From the NCBI RefSeq assembly GCF_051131155.1, contig NZ_CP159508.1, forward strand, positions 3,348,001 to 3,412,000: a stretch of 64,000 nt of DNA, given 5' to 3'. The stretch comes from Pseudanabaena minima (GTDB taxonomy: Bacteria > Cyanobacteriota > Cyanobacteriia > Pseudanabaenales > Pseudanabaenaceae). This document shows positions 1-8,253 of this stretch, one piece after another (the stretch's first letter is position 1; each line of letters starts with the position of its first letter). The position numbers and the translations under genes are program-made. The notes below the pieces were generated by a model. It made no database searches. It was not told where the DNA came from and saw only the letters and a program-made list of their open reading frames with translations.

Positions 1-1017
1 TTCAGCAGGTGCAGCAGCACCAGTAGTACCAGTTGTTGGGGCTTCGGCAGAGACCACACTTAATCCAGCAACACGACCAATCAGAGTTAGAACTTCGATT
101 GCAGGAGCATCACGCAAGGTAATTCTTGGTACACGTTCAGCCGTACCAAGCTCAACAATATCAGGACGGAGTTTAGTTGTTGTTGTCGCGATATCACCAA
201 CAGGTGGAGTCTTGATTTGGCGGAAAGGAGGGACAACGCCAGGTACTCGACCTGGCAATTGTGGAGTTACTGGATTCGCAACAGGTGGCATTACAGTATT
301 GGAGCCAGTATTTTGTGCCACGCGAGTCTTTCCATCAGGATTAGTGATTGTCACCTTTGGCTCAAATAATGGCTTACCGACAGAAGAACTAGTGGTATTT
401 TGAGCAATTAAAACGCGATCTGAATCAGAAACATTTGCAGAATTATTTTTATTGACGACTCCAGCTTCAGGCGCATTTACCGCAGAAATCGTACTAGCTT
501 GTGTTGCGGAAGGTTGCATCTCTAAGCTAAATACTAGGCTATCGCCAGTATCTTGGCGCTTGATCAAATCCTTAAGCATCTCTGGATCATTAGCAGTCAC
601 ACGAATACGAACTTTATTCGCAGCATATTGTGTAGCTTCGATCGCTGTAATTCCTGGTGCAGGATTAGCCTTCGCATAGCTAGCATTACCATTACCCAAT
701 TGTAACTGTGCGCCATTTAATACTGCTACCCATGCCTTACCTTGCTTGGTATAGGTAACTTGGGGGCGATCGCTACTGGCAAAGTTCAAAGTGAGGTTGA
801 GTCGATCATCAGTCACACTGGTATTAATGTCAGTAATCCGACTCGCTACCGCTACTACATCAGCTTGATTTGCAGAAACAGTATTTTGGGTAGCATTTTG
901 TGCTTGGCTAGGTGCGATCGCCAAAACCTGTGGGCAACTCGCAGCAATCAGAAACCAGCAAGCCAAGGACTTACCATTCAAATTCGCATTCAACCTATCA
1001 TTCAATTTAGCATTCAT
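1..1017 (-). CDS. pilQ: Type IV pilus secretin PilQ, N-terminal part (truncated by window edge)
   Basis: Outer-membrane secretin through which the type IV pilus leaves the cell; only the first 339 codons are present, and the ring-forming secretin domain lies beyond the window. Reading the minus strand gives a signal peptide (residues about 15-40, ending near SQAQ), an AMIN domain (about 56-170) that binds peptidoglycan in this family, a long Pro/Thr/Asn-rich linker, and the start of an STN-like secretin domain (PRITLRDAPAIEVLTLIGRV, about 305-330). The start at 1017 is chosen because a GAGGAG Shine-Dalgarno lies 6 bases upstream. It is the last gene of pilMNOQ, 237 bp after pilO, with a palindrome in the gap. 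The call rests on domain order plus operon position. Confidence 0.93.
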   Translation of the reverse strand, partial: MNAKLNDRLNANLNGKSLACWFLIAASCPQVLAIAPSQAQNATQNTVSANQADVVAVASRITDINTSVTDDRLNLTLNFASSDRPQVTYTKQGKAWVAVLNGAQLQLGNGNASYAKANPAPGITAIEATQYAANKVRIRVTANDPEMLKDLIKRQDTGDSLVFSLEMQPSATQASTISAVNAPEAGVVNKNNSANVSDSDRVLIAQNTTSSSVGKPLFEPKVTITNPDGKTRVAQNTGSNTVMPPVANPVTPQLPGRVPGVVPPFRQIKTPPVGDIATTTTKLRPDIVELGTAERVPRITLRDAPAIEVLTLIGRVAGLSVVSAEAPTTGTTGAAAPAE

Positions 1018-1225
1018 AATTACACTCCTCTTGTTCCTCACGGAACTCAATACACTTAATCTTTGTAGTAATCTGTAGAAACTTGAACATGCCCTAACTA
1101 AAAGAACGACATAACCAAGACAGAATTGACGCGATTATGGTGCGAGATTATACCACACTTTGTCATTTTTAAATCAAAAAAAATAATATGACTGCAAGTT
1201 AGGGCTATCATTAATCAGTCAATAC

Positions 1226-1249
1226 AACAAGGGGCTTAAGCCCCTTGTT
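1226..1249. repeat. 24-bp perfect palindrome between pilO and pilQ
   Basis: Perfect palindrome centred on CTTAAG with a GGGGC/GCCCC core, 6 bp past the pilO stop. No T-tract follows on the minus strand, so it is more likely an attenuator, an mRNA-stability stem or a processing site that lowers pilQ readthrough than a full terminator. The role is inference. Confidence 0.6.
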
Positions 1250-1254
1250 AACAT

Positions 1255-1998
1255 CTATTTTGGTGGCGCAGCAGCAGCAGCTTTAAGCTCTTCTTCAGTT
1301 TTTGGCACAAAAGCTTGCAGAGTAAAATCTGCTCCAATTAATGGCGGTAAGCTATCCAAAATGTCTTTTTCTTTGCCAGCAGCGATCGGGCGTGAAAACT
1401 TAAAAGTAGTAGTTGGTAAAGCCTTCTTAGTTAGTTTTAAATCTTTGACAATTAGCAAAGGTCTTAATCGCTCAATCCTCTGAATTGTATTCAACACATC
1501 TTCAAACTTGCCATCAAACCCAACTGTAAAAGAGTAGGTATTATACTGCGTTCCTATAACTGGAGCTGTGGGTTGAAAAGTCCTTAGAGTTCCTGCTAAT
1601 TCATAGGAAAAATCTGGAGGTAGAGCAATCACAATTGTTTTGGGAATCTGCTCCTGAATATCGCGGATTAGTGTATCAATATTATCTACATTTGGCAAAA
1701 GCGATAGAACAAATTTATTCTGCTGATTTGCAGCCTCAATTCTTTGAGCAATATTGCCTTTACTTGCCACTTGCCCTTCCAACGTCGTAACATTGGTCTT
1801 TTTTGTTGCAATGTTTTGTTGCCCAGACTGCACTGAGTCCCAGATTGGCATTACATAGGTACTAGCCACATAAGCAGCCAGAGCAACGCCACCAACGCCG
1901 ATTAAGATTCCTAAAATCTTTGAGGTAAAGGTGATACCAAATAGAGTTACACCACCTCCAACTTCTTCAATTCCTGAAGCAGCTCCAACGTTTGCCAT
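1255..1998 (-). CDS. pilO: Type IV pilus inner-membrane alignment protein PilO
   Basis: Bitopic protein that pairs with PilN to form the periplasmic alignment scaffold between the inner-membrane pilus motor and PilQ. At 247 residues it has a short cytoplasmic N-terminus, one membrane helix (about 28-50), a coiled-coil stretch (about 55-100) and a periplasmic ferredoxin-like domain containing YSFTVGFDGKFEDVLNTIQR, followed by an Ala/Pro-rich tail. Its start lies 1 bp after the pilN stop, so translation is tightly coupled. The family is poorly conserved in sequence, so the name rests on the topology together with the pilM-N-O-Q order. Confidence 0.9.
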   Translation of the reverse strand: MANVGAASGIEEVGGGVTLFGITFTSKILGILIGVGGVALAAYVASTYVMPIWDSVQSGQQNIATKKTNVTTLEGQVASKGNIAQRIEAANQQNKFVLSLLPNVDNIDTLIRDIQEQIPKTIVIALPPDFSYELAGTLRTFQPTAPVIGTQYNTYSFTVGFDGKFEDVLNTIQRIERLRPLLIVKDLKLTKKALPTTTFKFSRPIAAGKEKDILDSLPPLIGADFTLQAFVPKTEEELKAAAAAPPK

Positions 1999-1999
1999 T

Positions 2000-2707
2000 T
2001 TATTTGATTACTCCCTGTTGCTTTAATAAATTAACTCTGGTAACTAACCCATCGGCTCCTGTCTTTTGGAGGTCAGGCAAGATATCCGCAGGGCTTTTTG
2101 AGGTAGTAGCTGTAATGATTTGGAAGTTGACCAAGTTAAAGTTTTTATCAGAAGTTGCTGGTTGCAAAGCTGATGAGACTAATACGGTGTCTTTATCCTC
2201 TAGTAAAGGCGATGCTTTAAGTAACAATAGAAAATCATTTAGTTCATTGTAGCTAGTTGCCTTGCCTGTCAGAGAGATTGTGTTTTTTGCACGCTCCGTA
2301 GCCGTTGCTGCAACTGAAGCTTGCGTAATCGCATCTACTTGAACTGTAATGGGAGTACGTTTTCTAATGTCATCAGCGATCGCACTCACAGGGAAATTAC
2401 CAACAAACAGATTTACTAGTTCTCCAGTTCTAGCTTCAATCGCCTGCAATTCAGTTTCTTGAGCCTTCAAAGCTGTAAGTTGACTGTTTAGTTGTGACTC
2501 CTTAGCACTTAAAGCAGAAAGTTCACTTTGAATACCTTCATTTTGTGCATTTAGAACAAGAAATGCACCGCCAACTATGGCAAAGGCAACTACAGCCGCC
2601 GCACCACCATAGACTAAAAACTGGGAATCAGCGATCGGTTGACGTTCTGCTGATTGCGCTTCATCCGCAATGCGATCGCTTAAAAAATTAATATCAAGTG
2701 TATACAT
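2000..2707 (-). CDS. pilN: Type IV pilus inner-membrane alignment protein PilN
   Basis: Partner of PilO; its cytoplasmic N-terminus binds the actin-like PilM. Residues 1-12 (MYTLDINFLSDR) carry the short motif (canonical form INLLP) that docks into PilM, here diverged to INFLS. One membrane helix follows at about 33-52, then a coiled coil (about 55-95) and a periplasmic domain with SLTGKATSYNELNDFLLLL typical of PilN. Its start is 8 bp downstream of the pilM stop; the GGGAGG element overlaps the end of pilM. At 235 residues it is near the usual family size. Confidence 0.92.
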   Translation of the reverse strand: MYTLDINFLSDRIADEAQSAERQPIADSQFLVYGGAAAVVAFAIVGGAFLVLNAQNEGIQSELSALSAKESQLNSQLTALKAQETELQAIEARTGELVNLFVGNFPVSAIADDIRKRTPITVQVDAITQASVAATATERAKNTISLTGKATSYNELNDFLLLLKASPLLEDKDTVLVSSALQPATSDKNFNLVNFQIITATTSKSPADILPDLQKTGADGLVTRVNLLKQQGVIK

Positions 2708-2715
2708 AAGACTTT

Positions 2716-3825
2716 TTAAACCTCCCTCAAACCTAGACCTAGAGCGACAGACATCGCCATGCGTTCCTGGATGGGAATATCACCATCAACAGTTACACCA
2801 ACAGCAGTAAGTGGATCAACTGCCACAGCAGCAATACCAAGACGTTGACTGAAGAACTCATTTAACTGACCAATACAAGCACCAGGTCCTGCAATCAGTA
2901 ACTGTACAACATCCGATCCAGGAGACTGACTAGTATAGAAGTCAATTGAGCGTCTTAGTTCATCGGAGAGATCGCCAACAACCCTCATAATTGCAGCATC
3001 ACCGGGAGTTCCACCACCACCTGCGAGACTTGCCGTATCCATGGACTGAACAGGCACAACAGTTGAACTCAACATCTCCATATCCGTTGTCCGTCGTGGA
3101 GGTAAGTTGATAGCACGCAATTGAGCATTCTGGATTTGAGCAGTGCCAATTGGGAAAGTCCGCGAAAATTGTGGAACCCCATCGACTGTTACTGTAATTT
3201 CTGTCGCTTCATACTCGATATCTACGATCGCTACAGCTTCCGCTAAAGTACTAAATCTCGCTAGCTCATTATGCATGGCACGAATGAGGGCAAAACTACT
3301 AACTTCAACAACATCAACCTGTAGCTGTGCTATTTCTAAAGCCTGCATATAACTATCTGTAACTTCTTTCGGCGTTGCCACCATCAGAATCTCAATCCGC
3401 TCGATACCATCGTCATCCAGAGATGTACCCAACTTTTGATAGTCCACATCGGCATCTTCGCGAGGAAAAGGTAAGTACAGACTAGCTTCTTGATTAAGAA
3501 CCATTTCGCGCAATTCTAGATCAGGAATTTCCGCAGGTAGACGAATCAAGCGACTCACTGTCTCGCGACCAGGTAGTGCTGTTGCCGCCTTCTTAACTTT
3601 TATTTTTTTGTCCGCTAGCAAACTGCGAATAACTTCTCCCAGCGCTACAGGATCGAGAATGCGACCTTCTTCAACAGTGCCTTCAGGAAGCTCGACGCTA
3701 CCATACGTCACTAGCTTGTAAGAAGATTGCCCCTTGCGGCGCAATTGAACTAGGTTTACTTTCTCGGAAGTGATTTCGATTCCGATGCCTTTCTTAGACT
3801 TTCCGCCAAATTTTAAGCCGAACAT
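2716..3825 (-). CDS. pilM: Type IV pilus actin-like ATPase PilM
   Basis: Cytoplasmic actin-fold protein linking the pilus motor to the PilN-PilO scaffold; it also supports motility and DNA uptake in cyanobacteria that have pili. The 369 residues start with FGLKFGGKSKKGIGIEIT (first phosphate-binding strand), contain the ATP-site segment VAIVDIEYEATEITVTVDG (phosphate 2) and end with the adenosine-site motif IAGPGACIGQL. The phosphate-2 loop reads DIEYEAT rather than the usual DIGxxxT, a small departure that may affect nucleotide handling. It is the first gene of the operon; the 246 bp upstream should hold the promoter. The neighbour upstream is unrelated and separated by a strong terminator hairpin. 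Confidence 0.94.
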   Translation of the reverse strand: MFGLKFGGKSKKGIGIEITSEKVNLVQLRRKGQSSYKLVTYGSVELPEGTVEEGRILDPVALGEVIRSLLADKKIKVKKAATALPGRETVSRLIRLPAEIPDLELREMVLNQEASLYLPFPREDADVDYQKLGTSLDDDGIERIEILMVATPKEVTDSYMQALEIAQLQVDVVEVSSFALIRAMHNELARFSTLAEAVAIVDIEYEATEITVTVDGVPQFSRTFPIGTAQIQNAQLRAINLPPRRTTDMEMLSSTVVPVQSMDTASLAGGGGTPGDAAIMRVVGDLSDELRRSIDFYTSQSPGSDVVQLLIAGPGACIGQLNEFFSQRLGIAAVAVDPLTAVGVTVDGDIPIQERMAMSVALGLGLREV

Positions 3826-4018
3826 AAGCGTGTCTTTATGAGTTTTGTAGCTTTTGTAGCACTGGGCATACTAAACAATGGAGGGATTATAGACTGTAAG
3901 TGACCATTGTCAATAGGACAAGAAAAAATAATCATCACCATTGCCATAGATGTCTGATTTTGCCTTGTTTCTTATAGACGATTTTGGACGTTTTAGCAAA
4001 CAACCCAAATCTCGCCAC

Positions 4019-4052
4019 AAAAAAAACGAGAAGTGATACTTCTCGTTTTTTT
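4019..4052. terminator. Bidirectional Rho-independent terminator
   Basis: Stem CGAGAAGT/ACTTCTCG (4027-4034 with 4038-4045), a 3-base loop, eight A's on one side and seven T's on the other. It lies 20 bp past the stop of the 4072-4674 gene on the minus strand, where it is ideally placed to end that transcript before pilM. Confidence 0.85.
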
Positions 4053-4071
4053 GTTTGTTATTTTTTATTTT

Positions 4072-4674
4072 TTATCTGCCGCCTCTTAGTTGAATTTGCT
4101 TGCTTTGGATTAGGCTTCTCAGTTGTGGATTTTGTTTCTGCTCTAGCGTAATTTGATTAAACTCTCTAGCAGTAAATCCATGACGGCAAATTTCTTCTTC
4201 GCTATAGCTGCGTAACTGGTCACAGAGAGTTTGCAAAAACTCTGGTGGAGCAGTAAGGTCACAAACCTTAGTTTGTTTCGATTCGGCAAGATTTGCGACA
4301 GTACTCCAATTAGGATTGCTCTTAGCAGCTCGAAAAATTTCCAAACGTTTATTTTCGATCGCATTAGCGGCGGCGGCATAGCGATCAATATGGTCTTCGC
4401 CAAAGGTAACTTTGGTGAGGAAATTTTGTAAAGATGATGGTTTCACGCAGTTTTCAGCAAATACAAATATGCGATTACCACTGATCATCGGCTCAATAAT
4501 TATCCCTATAACCATGCATAGACCAAATAAGCTGACTGTGCCTATGCTCTGACCTAGATATTTTTTGAAATGATTTTTAACACCGCTTTGATCTGATGTT
4601 AAATCTAGATTTTGGGTTGGTTTGTTTGCAGATCGCTTTAAATAAACCAAATGTCTCTGATGCCAACTATTCAT
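4072..4674 (-). CDS. DUF4168-like membrane-anchored protein, function unknown
   Basis: About 200 residues. A basic N-terminus (about 1-45) precedes one hydrophobic segment (FGLCMVIGIIIEP, about 48-64), then a helical C-terminal domain. This resembles the cyanobacterial DUF4168 family: a YAAAANAIENKRLEIF helix, a central segment with two Cys (VCDLTAPPEFLQTLCDQLR), ICRHGFTAREFNQITLEQ and a closing NPQLRSLIQSK. The family has no established function and is usually exported or membrane-attached. The ATG at 4674 is preferred over a TTG two codons earlier. It stands alone between prfB and pilM with a hairpin on each side. The family match is from memory of the pattern, so moderate confidence; that it is a real gene is more certain. 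Confidence 0.65.
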   Translation of the reverse strand: MNSWHQRHLVYLKRSANKPTQNLDLTSDQSGVKNHFKKYLGQSIGTVSLFGLCMVIGIIIEPMISGNRIFVFAENCVKPSSLQNFLTKVTFGEDHIDRYAAAANAIENKRLEIFRAAKSNPNWSTVANLAESKQTKVCDLTAPPEFLQTLCDQLRSYSEEEICRHGFTAREFNQITLEQKQNPQLRSLIQSKQIQLRGGR

Positions 4675-4728
4675 AATCAATCGCCATTAATCGCCAAAAA
4701 TACTAAGGACGTAATCTTTTAGGGTTCT

Positions 4729-4787
4729 GCGATTTAATAATTTGTAGTAGCAAGGCTTCGCCTCGCTACTACAAATTATTAAATCGC
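4729..4787. repeat. Long intergenic hairpin (23-bp perfect arms)
   Basis: Arms 4729-4751 and 4765-4787 are exactly complementary; the 13-base interior itself folds (AGG-CTTCG-CCT). It lies between the prfB stop (4814) and the next start (4674), so it can terminate prfB. It is one of the GC-centred hairpin family of this window. Confidence 0.75.
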
Positions 4788-4813
4788 GTGTCCCTATATC
4801 TAAAAATAATGAC

Positions 4814-5921
4814 TCAAATAGGCTGATTTTGTTGCCGCAAATATGACTGAATGAAAGGCTCAAGATCGCCATCCATCACGTTTTGAATATTCGTAGTTTC
4901 TTCACCTGTGCGTAAATCCTTAACTAATTGGTAAGGATGAAACACATAGTTGCGAATTTGGTTACCCCAAGCTGCTTCCACCATATCTCCCCGAATATCG
5001 GCGATTTTCTGGGCGCGTTGCTCTTGGGCGATAATCAATAACTTAGCTTTCAACAAGCGCATCGCATTTTCTTTGTTTTGTAATTGCGATCGCTCTTGCG
5101 TACAGCGTACTGAAATTCCTGTGGGTAAATGGGTAATTCGTACCGCCGTTTCCACTTTGTTGACGTTTTGCCCACCTTTGCCGCCTGCTCTTGTTGTCGT
5201 AATTTCTAGTTCTTTGGGATCAATATCGAGATCGATATCCTCTTCTAGTAGTGGCATTACTTCTACGCCAGCAAAACTAGTTTGGCGCTTGTCATTGGCA
5301 TTAAAAGGTGAAATCCGCACAAGGCGATGTGTGCCTTTCTCAGGAGCGAGATAACCATAGGCATAGCGTCCATGTACTAGCAAAGTTACGGACTTAATTC
5401 CCGCCTCTTCACCTTCTGAAATTTCTGAAATCTCCACTTTGTAGCCTTGGGACTCACAAAAACGGGTATACATCCGTAAGAGCATCTCCGTCCAGTCTTG
5501 GGAGTCAGTACCACCAGCACCTGCATTTATCGTTAAAATTGCATCGTATTTGTCATAGGTTCCTGACAGCAACTGTTCGAGATCCCAACGATCCATCTCT
5601 TGCAGCATTTGGCTCAGGCTTTGTTTGGCTTCACTTACGAGAGACGGATCATCCTCAAGGAGCAACAGTTCGGCGATCGCTTCCAGATTTTCGATAGTTT
5701 GATGCCAGCGATCGAATTTTTCGAGGTAAGACTTCAGCGAGTCTAGCTCACGCATTGTTTTTTGGGCTTGGTCACTATTTTCCCAAAATTCAGGTTGAGC
5801 AGCAGTTTGTTCAAGGTCACTAATTTTTGCCGCGATCGCAGGTACGTCAAAGATAGTCCTGAGCAATGCTCAGGCGCTGAGATAAAATCTGGGTCTGGCG
5901 TGCGATCTCCGTAACATCCAC
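4814..5921 (-). CDS. prfB: Peptide chain release factor 2, with programmed +1 frameshift
   Basis: RF2 recognises UGA and UAA stop codons and triggers peptide release. The main frame has the peptidyl-tRNA hydrolysis motif GGKGGQNVNKVE and the rest of the family fold. The true N-terminus is in another frame: GTG at 5921 gives a 24-codon leader ending QDYL followed by an in-frame TGA at 5849-5847. Reading CTT then skipping one base yields DVPAIAAK and continues in the long frame to 4814. This is the classic RF2 autoregulation: low RF2 makes ribosomes shift at the TGA. The joined product is about 369 residues, the normal size. The ATG at 5866 that would open the long frame alone is not the real start. 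A GGAG lies about 10 bases before the GTG. Confidence 0.95.
5846..5861 (-). promoter_or_regulatory. prfB programmed frameshift site
   Basis: On the minus strand the site reads CAGGACTATCTTTGAC: slippery CTT, stop TGA, then C, exactly as in RF2 genes of other bacteria. The Shine-Dalgarno-like stimulator at the usual position is only AGGA rather than the AGGGGG seen in E. coli, so stimulation may be weaker. Confidence 0.93.
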
Positions 5922-6445
5922 TAAAATATTTCTCCGATATAGCAGGTTTTAACTGCCTATTGTATAGGCAAGTAATACCAAAGCTAAAAATGACAATGCC
6001 ATTTTTAGCTTTTAAAATGCTTACTGGATTTGGTTTTCAATTCACAAAAATGCTGTTTCACTTTTGTGAATTAGGATTAGGAACACACGGTAAAATAAAG
6101 AGTCTATTTTTGTGGGGTGGCAAAGCCACCCCACAAAAATAGACTCTTTACCAGCTTGCAGAATTCTAAGTATTTTACCCTCCCCCTAAAGATGCTTGTT
6201 TTACCAAGGGCTAAAGATTAAGTTAAACGAAGAAAATATTAGTAAGGTTGCGTTGGGGACTTAGATTTTAATAATGCACCAATTACACAAATTATTTCCT
6301 AGCAGATCGGCATTTTATTTTTATGCAAGTTTATGCAAGTCTCTTAGTGACATTTTATTAAAATAGGCGGCTTAAGATAGATAGCGCAAATCAGCGCTCA
6401 CACTAGCTTAACTAGCTAACTCAACTAAGGAGTAATACTAAAAAT
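5922..6445. other. Intergenic region between prfB and the first FHA gene
   Basis: 524 bp without a convincing gene. It should hold the prfB promoter (leftward) and the promoter of the FHA gene (rightward). The main structure is a long hairpin at 6096-6150. The segment 5983-6066 repeats short words (aaaatg, tttcac, ttttgtgaatt) but no known element was recognised. Confidence 0.5.
6096..6150. repeat. Perfect 26-bp hairpin with 3-base loop
   Basis: Arms 6096-6121 and 6125-6150 are fully complementary, with a GGGGTGGC/GCCACCCC core and loop AAA. No gene ends immediately before it on either strand: prfB starts upstream of it and the FHA gene starts 296 bp later. Terminator use is therefore not obvious. 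Confidence 0.75.
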
Positions 6446-6826
6446 ATGTCAAGAACAATTCATGAAGAGTCTGAAATCAGCGTTAATCTTTCGTCTGACC
6501 ACACATTAGTAGTAACTGACAACAGTGGAACTCGCAAGATGAAGCTAGTTGCTAATCAATATACAATCGGTCGTGAAACTGATAACACCGTACACCTTAA
6601 CTCCGACTTTGTTTCGCGATATCATGCCATCTTGCGAAAGGTGCATCATCGCGATCGCCTTGATACTTATCGGATTATTGATGGTAGTGCTTCTGGTAAA
6701 CTCAGTAAAAATGGGATTGTCTTAAACGCGATCCGCAAAGTTTCTTCCTACGATCTGCAAGACGGTGATATTGTCACCTTTGCACCTGAAGTGCATATTC
6801 TGTATCTTGCACCAAAGTTAATTTGA
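6446..6826 (+). CDS. Small stand-alone FHA-domain protein
   Basis: FHA domains bind phosphothreonine peptides. This 126-residue protein is essentially one FHA domain (about 20-122) plus a short N-terminal tail: YTIGRETDNTVHL (conserved GR), SRYHAIL (conserved SxxH), then SGKLSKNGIVL (conserved NG turn). The start is supported by AAGGAG about 12 bases upstream. It is roughly half identical to the next gene, which has the same layout, so they are a tandem duplication. No kinase is fused or adjacent; the phosphorylated partner is unknown. Cyanobacteria use such proteins with Ser/Thr kinases, so a signalling adaptor role is inferred. Confidence 0.88.
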   Translation: MSRTIHEESEISVNLSSDHTLVVTDNSGTRKMKLVANQYTIGRETDNTVHLNSDFVSRYHAILRKVHHRDRLDTYRIIDGSASGKLSKNGIVLNAIRKVSSYDLQDGDIVTFAPEVHILYLAPKLI

Positions 6827-7059
6827 AAACAAGGTAACTTAAACGCTAAGTTTTAATTATGTTTAATTATGTTATTTGAATGCACATATCTAAACTGCAC
6901 CAATGATACATAAAGTGCATAGATTCACGAACTCTTGGGAAAAACTCTATAAATTCAATCCGTTTGTAGAGTAAAGTAGAGCGAGATTAAACCAAATGCC
7001 TACCAGTAGCATATACTTTTCGCTGGTAAGCCACATCTACTTCTTTTTTTGGTGAGCTA

Positions 7060-7407
7060 ATGAGCGAAATACACGTTAGTCACACGCTATTAATCACAGA
7101 TGCGAGAGGTAGTAGAAAACTCGCACTTGATGGCTTAAAGTATACGATTGGGCGGGATGTGAATAATAATATTCAGCTTTATTCGCGTTTTGTTTCTCGT
7201 CAACATGCGGTGTTGCTGCGTGTACCTGGAGAGGGAGGGCGCTATTTGTATCGGATTATTGATGGTGATCTTTCTGGCAAGCCCAGTGTCAATGGCGTAA
7301 TTATTAATCATCATATGAAAGTCGCCTCTTCCTATGATTTGCGTAATGGTGATGTGATTACCCTTGCCCCAAATGTAGAATTGACTTATTTAAGCAGCCA
7401 AACTTAA
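7060..7407 (+). CDS. Small stand-alone FHA-domain protein (paralogue of the 6446-6826 product)
   Basis: 115 residues, almost all FHA domain: YTIGRDVNNNIQL, SRQHAVLLRV, SGKPSVNGVII and the closing strand NGDVITLAPNVELTYL. The phosphothreonine-contacting Arg, Ser and Asn of the fold are in place. A GGTGAG Shine-Dalgarno sits 5 bases before ATG. The 233 bp between the two FHA genes and the lack of overlap suggest separate promoters. Compared with its neighbour it lacks the N-terminal EESEISVNLSSD extension. Partner and pathway cannot be told from the sequence. Confidence 0.88.
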   Translation: MSEIHVSHTLLITDARGSRKLALDGLKYTIGRDVNNNIQLYSRFVSRQHAVLLRVPGEGGRYLYRIIDGDLSGKPSVNGVIINHHMKVASSYDLRNGDVITLAPNVELTYLSSQT

Positions 7408-7454
7408 GCCAAAGTTTCGAGCTTTTAAAATTATTTCTCGGCTATTTAAAGCCT

Positions 7455-7516
7455 CAATAAACGCAGAACCAGATTTTTGCTGGTTTACCAGCAAAAATCT
7501 GGTTCTGCGTTTATTG
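7455..7516. terminator. 30-bp perfect hairpin, probable terminator after the FHA genes
   Basis: Arms 7455-7484 and 7487-7516 pair without mismatch around a 2-base loop, about 48 bp after the second FHA stop and 58 bp before the next start. It is the longest perfect stem found here. No clean T-run follows, so termination is plausible rather than certain. Confidence 0.65.
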
Positions 7517-7573
7517 TCATGTTTTTGATGACAATTTTGCTGATGATTTCTAGTTCGTGATTTTTAGAATGAG

Positions 7574-8140
7574 ATGAAACAATGTTATCTAGTACATCCG
7601 CAATTTGGCTTGATTGCAGCATATATGGCAATTGTTTTATCCCTTCAAGAAAACATAGACTTGCTGCTTTTTTTAGTTAAGTTGGCGATCGCTCTCGGCT
7701 CAATCGCAATTACGCTGTTGTTACTATTTTGGCTGCGGCTTAAGAAAATTGAAAACCGCATATATCAGAGACGCAGACAGCTAAAGTCAAGATTTAGTCA
7801 AAATATTACTCACCCAATTCCTAACAAAATATTACCAAAGTCTTCAAAATCTATAGTCTCGACTCAAGTTATTGATCATCGTTCAATGACAAAGCGATCG
7901 CCACAGACTCAGGTTTATCTGCCAACTGCATACCCAAAACTCTTAAAAAAATCCAAGAAACGATCTAGTCGCGTTCGTTTGCATTGGCTATGGGCGATTA
8001 TGCTCGCGAGTATGACGGGCATGGCGATCGCCTTGATGCAATTGGGGAATAGCTTTATCAGTCCTGAATATATGTCAATTATTTGGTTATTAATTGGCGT
8101 AACCCTAGTCATGAGTGCCACTTTTATCGAAATTGCATAG
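7574..8140 (+). CDS. Predicted membrane protein, function unknown
   Basis: 188 residues with no recognised family. Two hydrophobic helices lie near the N-terminus (about 8-25 and 30-53, with SIAITLLLLFWLRL), followed by a basic, Arg/Lys/Ser-rich cytoplasmic loop of about 70 residues (ENRIYQRRRQLKSR onward), then two more helices at the C-terminus (WLWAIMLASMTGMAIALM and IIWLLIGVTLVMSATFI). The basic loop would face the cytoplasm by the positive-inside rule. Several HIP1 sites are in the coding sequence, so it looks native. A 17-bp hairpin lies directly after its stop. Confidence 0.7.
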   Translation: MKQCYLVHPQFGLIAAYMAIVLSLQENIDLLLFLVKLAIALGSIAITLLLLFWLRLKKIENRIYQRRRQLKSRFSQNITHPIPNKILPKSSKSIVSTQVIDHRSMTKRSPQTQVYLPTAYPKLLKKSKKRSSRVRLHWLWAIMLASMTGMAIALMQLGNSFISPEYMSIIWLLIGVTLVMSATFIEIA

Positions 8141-8142
8141 CG

Positions 8143-8179
8143 TTAGAGTTTTCAGCGCCTGCGGCGCTGAAAACTCTAA
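8143..8179. terminator. 17-bp perfect hairpin after the membrane-protein gene
   Basis: Arms 8143-8159 and 8163-8179 pair perfectly with a GGCGC core; the stem begins 2 bp after the stop codon at 8140. Position fits a terminator, though the following T-tract is weak. Confidence 0.6.
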
Positions 8180-8253
8180 ACTTGGTGAAAATGCGCGACA
8201 ATAATATCCCGTAAGAATTGCGGCAACGCTAAAAAATATTTAGGACAATAAAT

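Noticed and set aside
4687..4872. Small minus-strand frame overlapping the end of prfB
   Set aside because: It covers a 23-bp hairpin and the prfB 3' end in another frame; no independent support.
4814..5866. prfB as a gene broken by a sequencing error or starting at 5866
   Set aside because: The upstream leader plus CTT-TGA-C is the conserved programmed frameshift; the joined product is full length.
5960..6142. Open reading frame of 60 codons in the prfB-FHA gap
   Set aside because: Its 3' third is one arm and the loop of a perfect hairpin, with no family resemblance or ribosome site.
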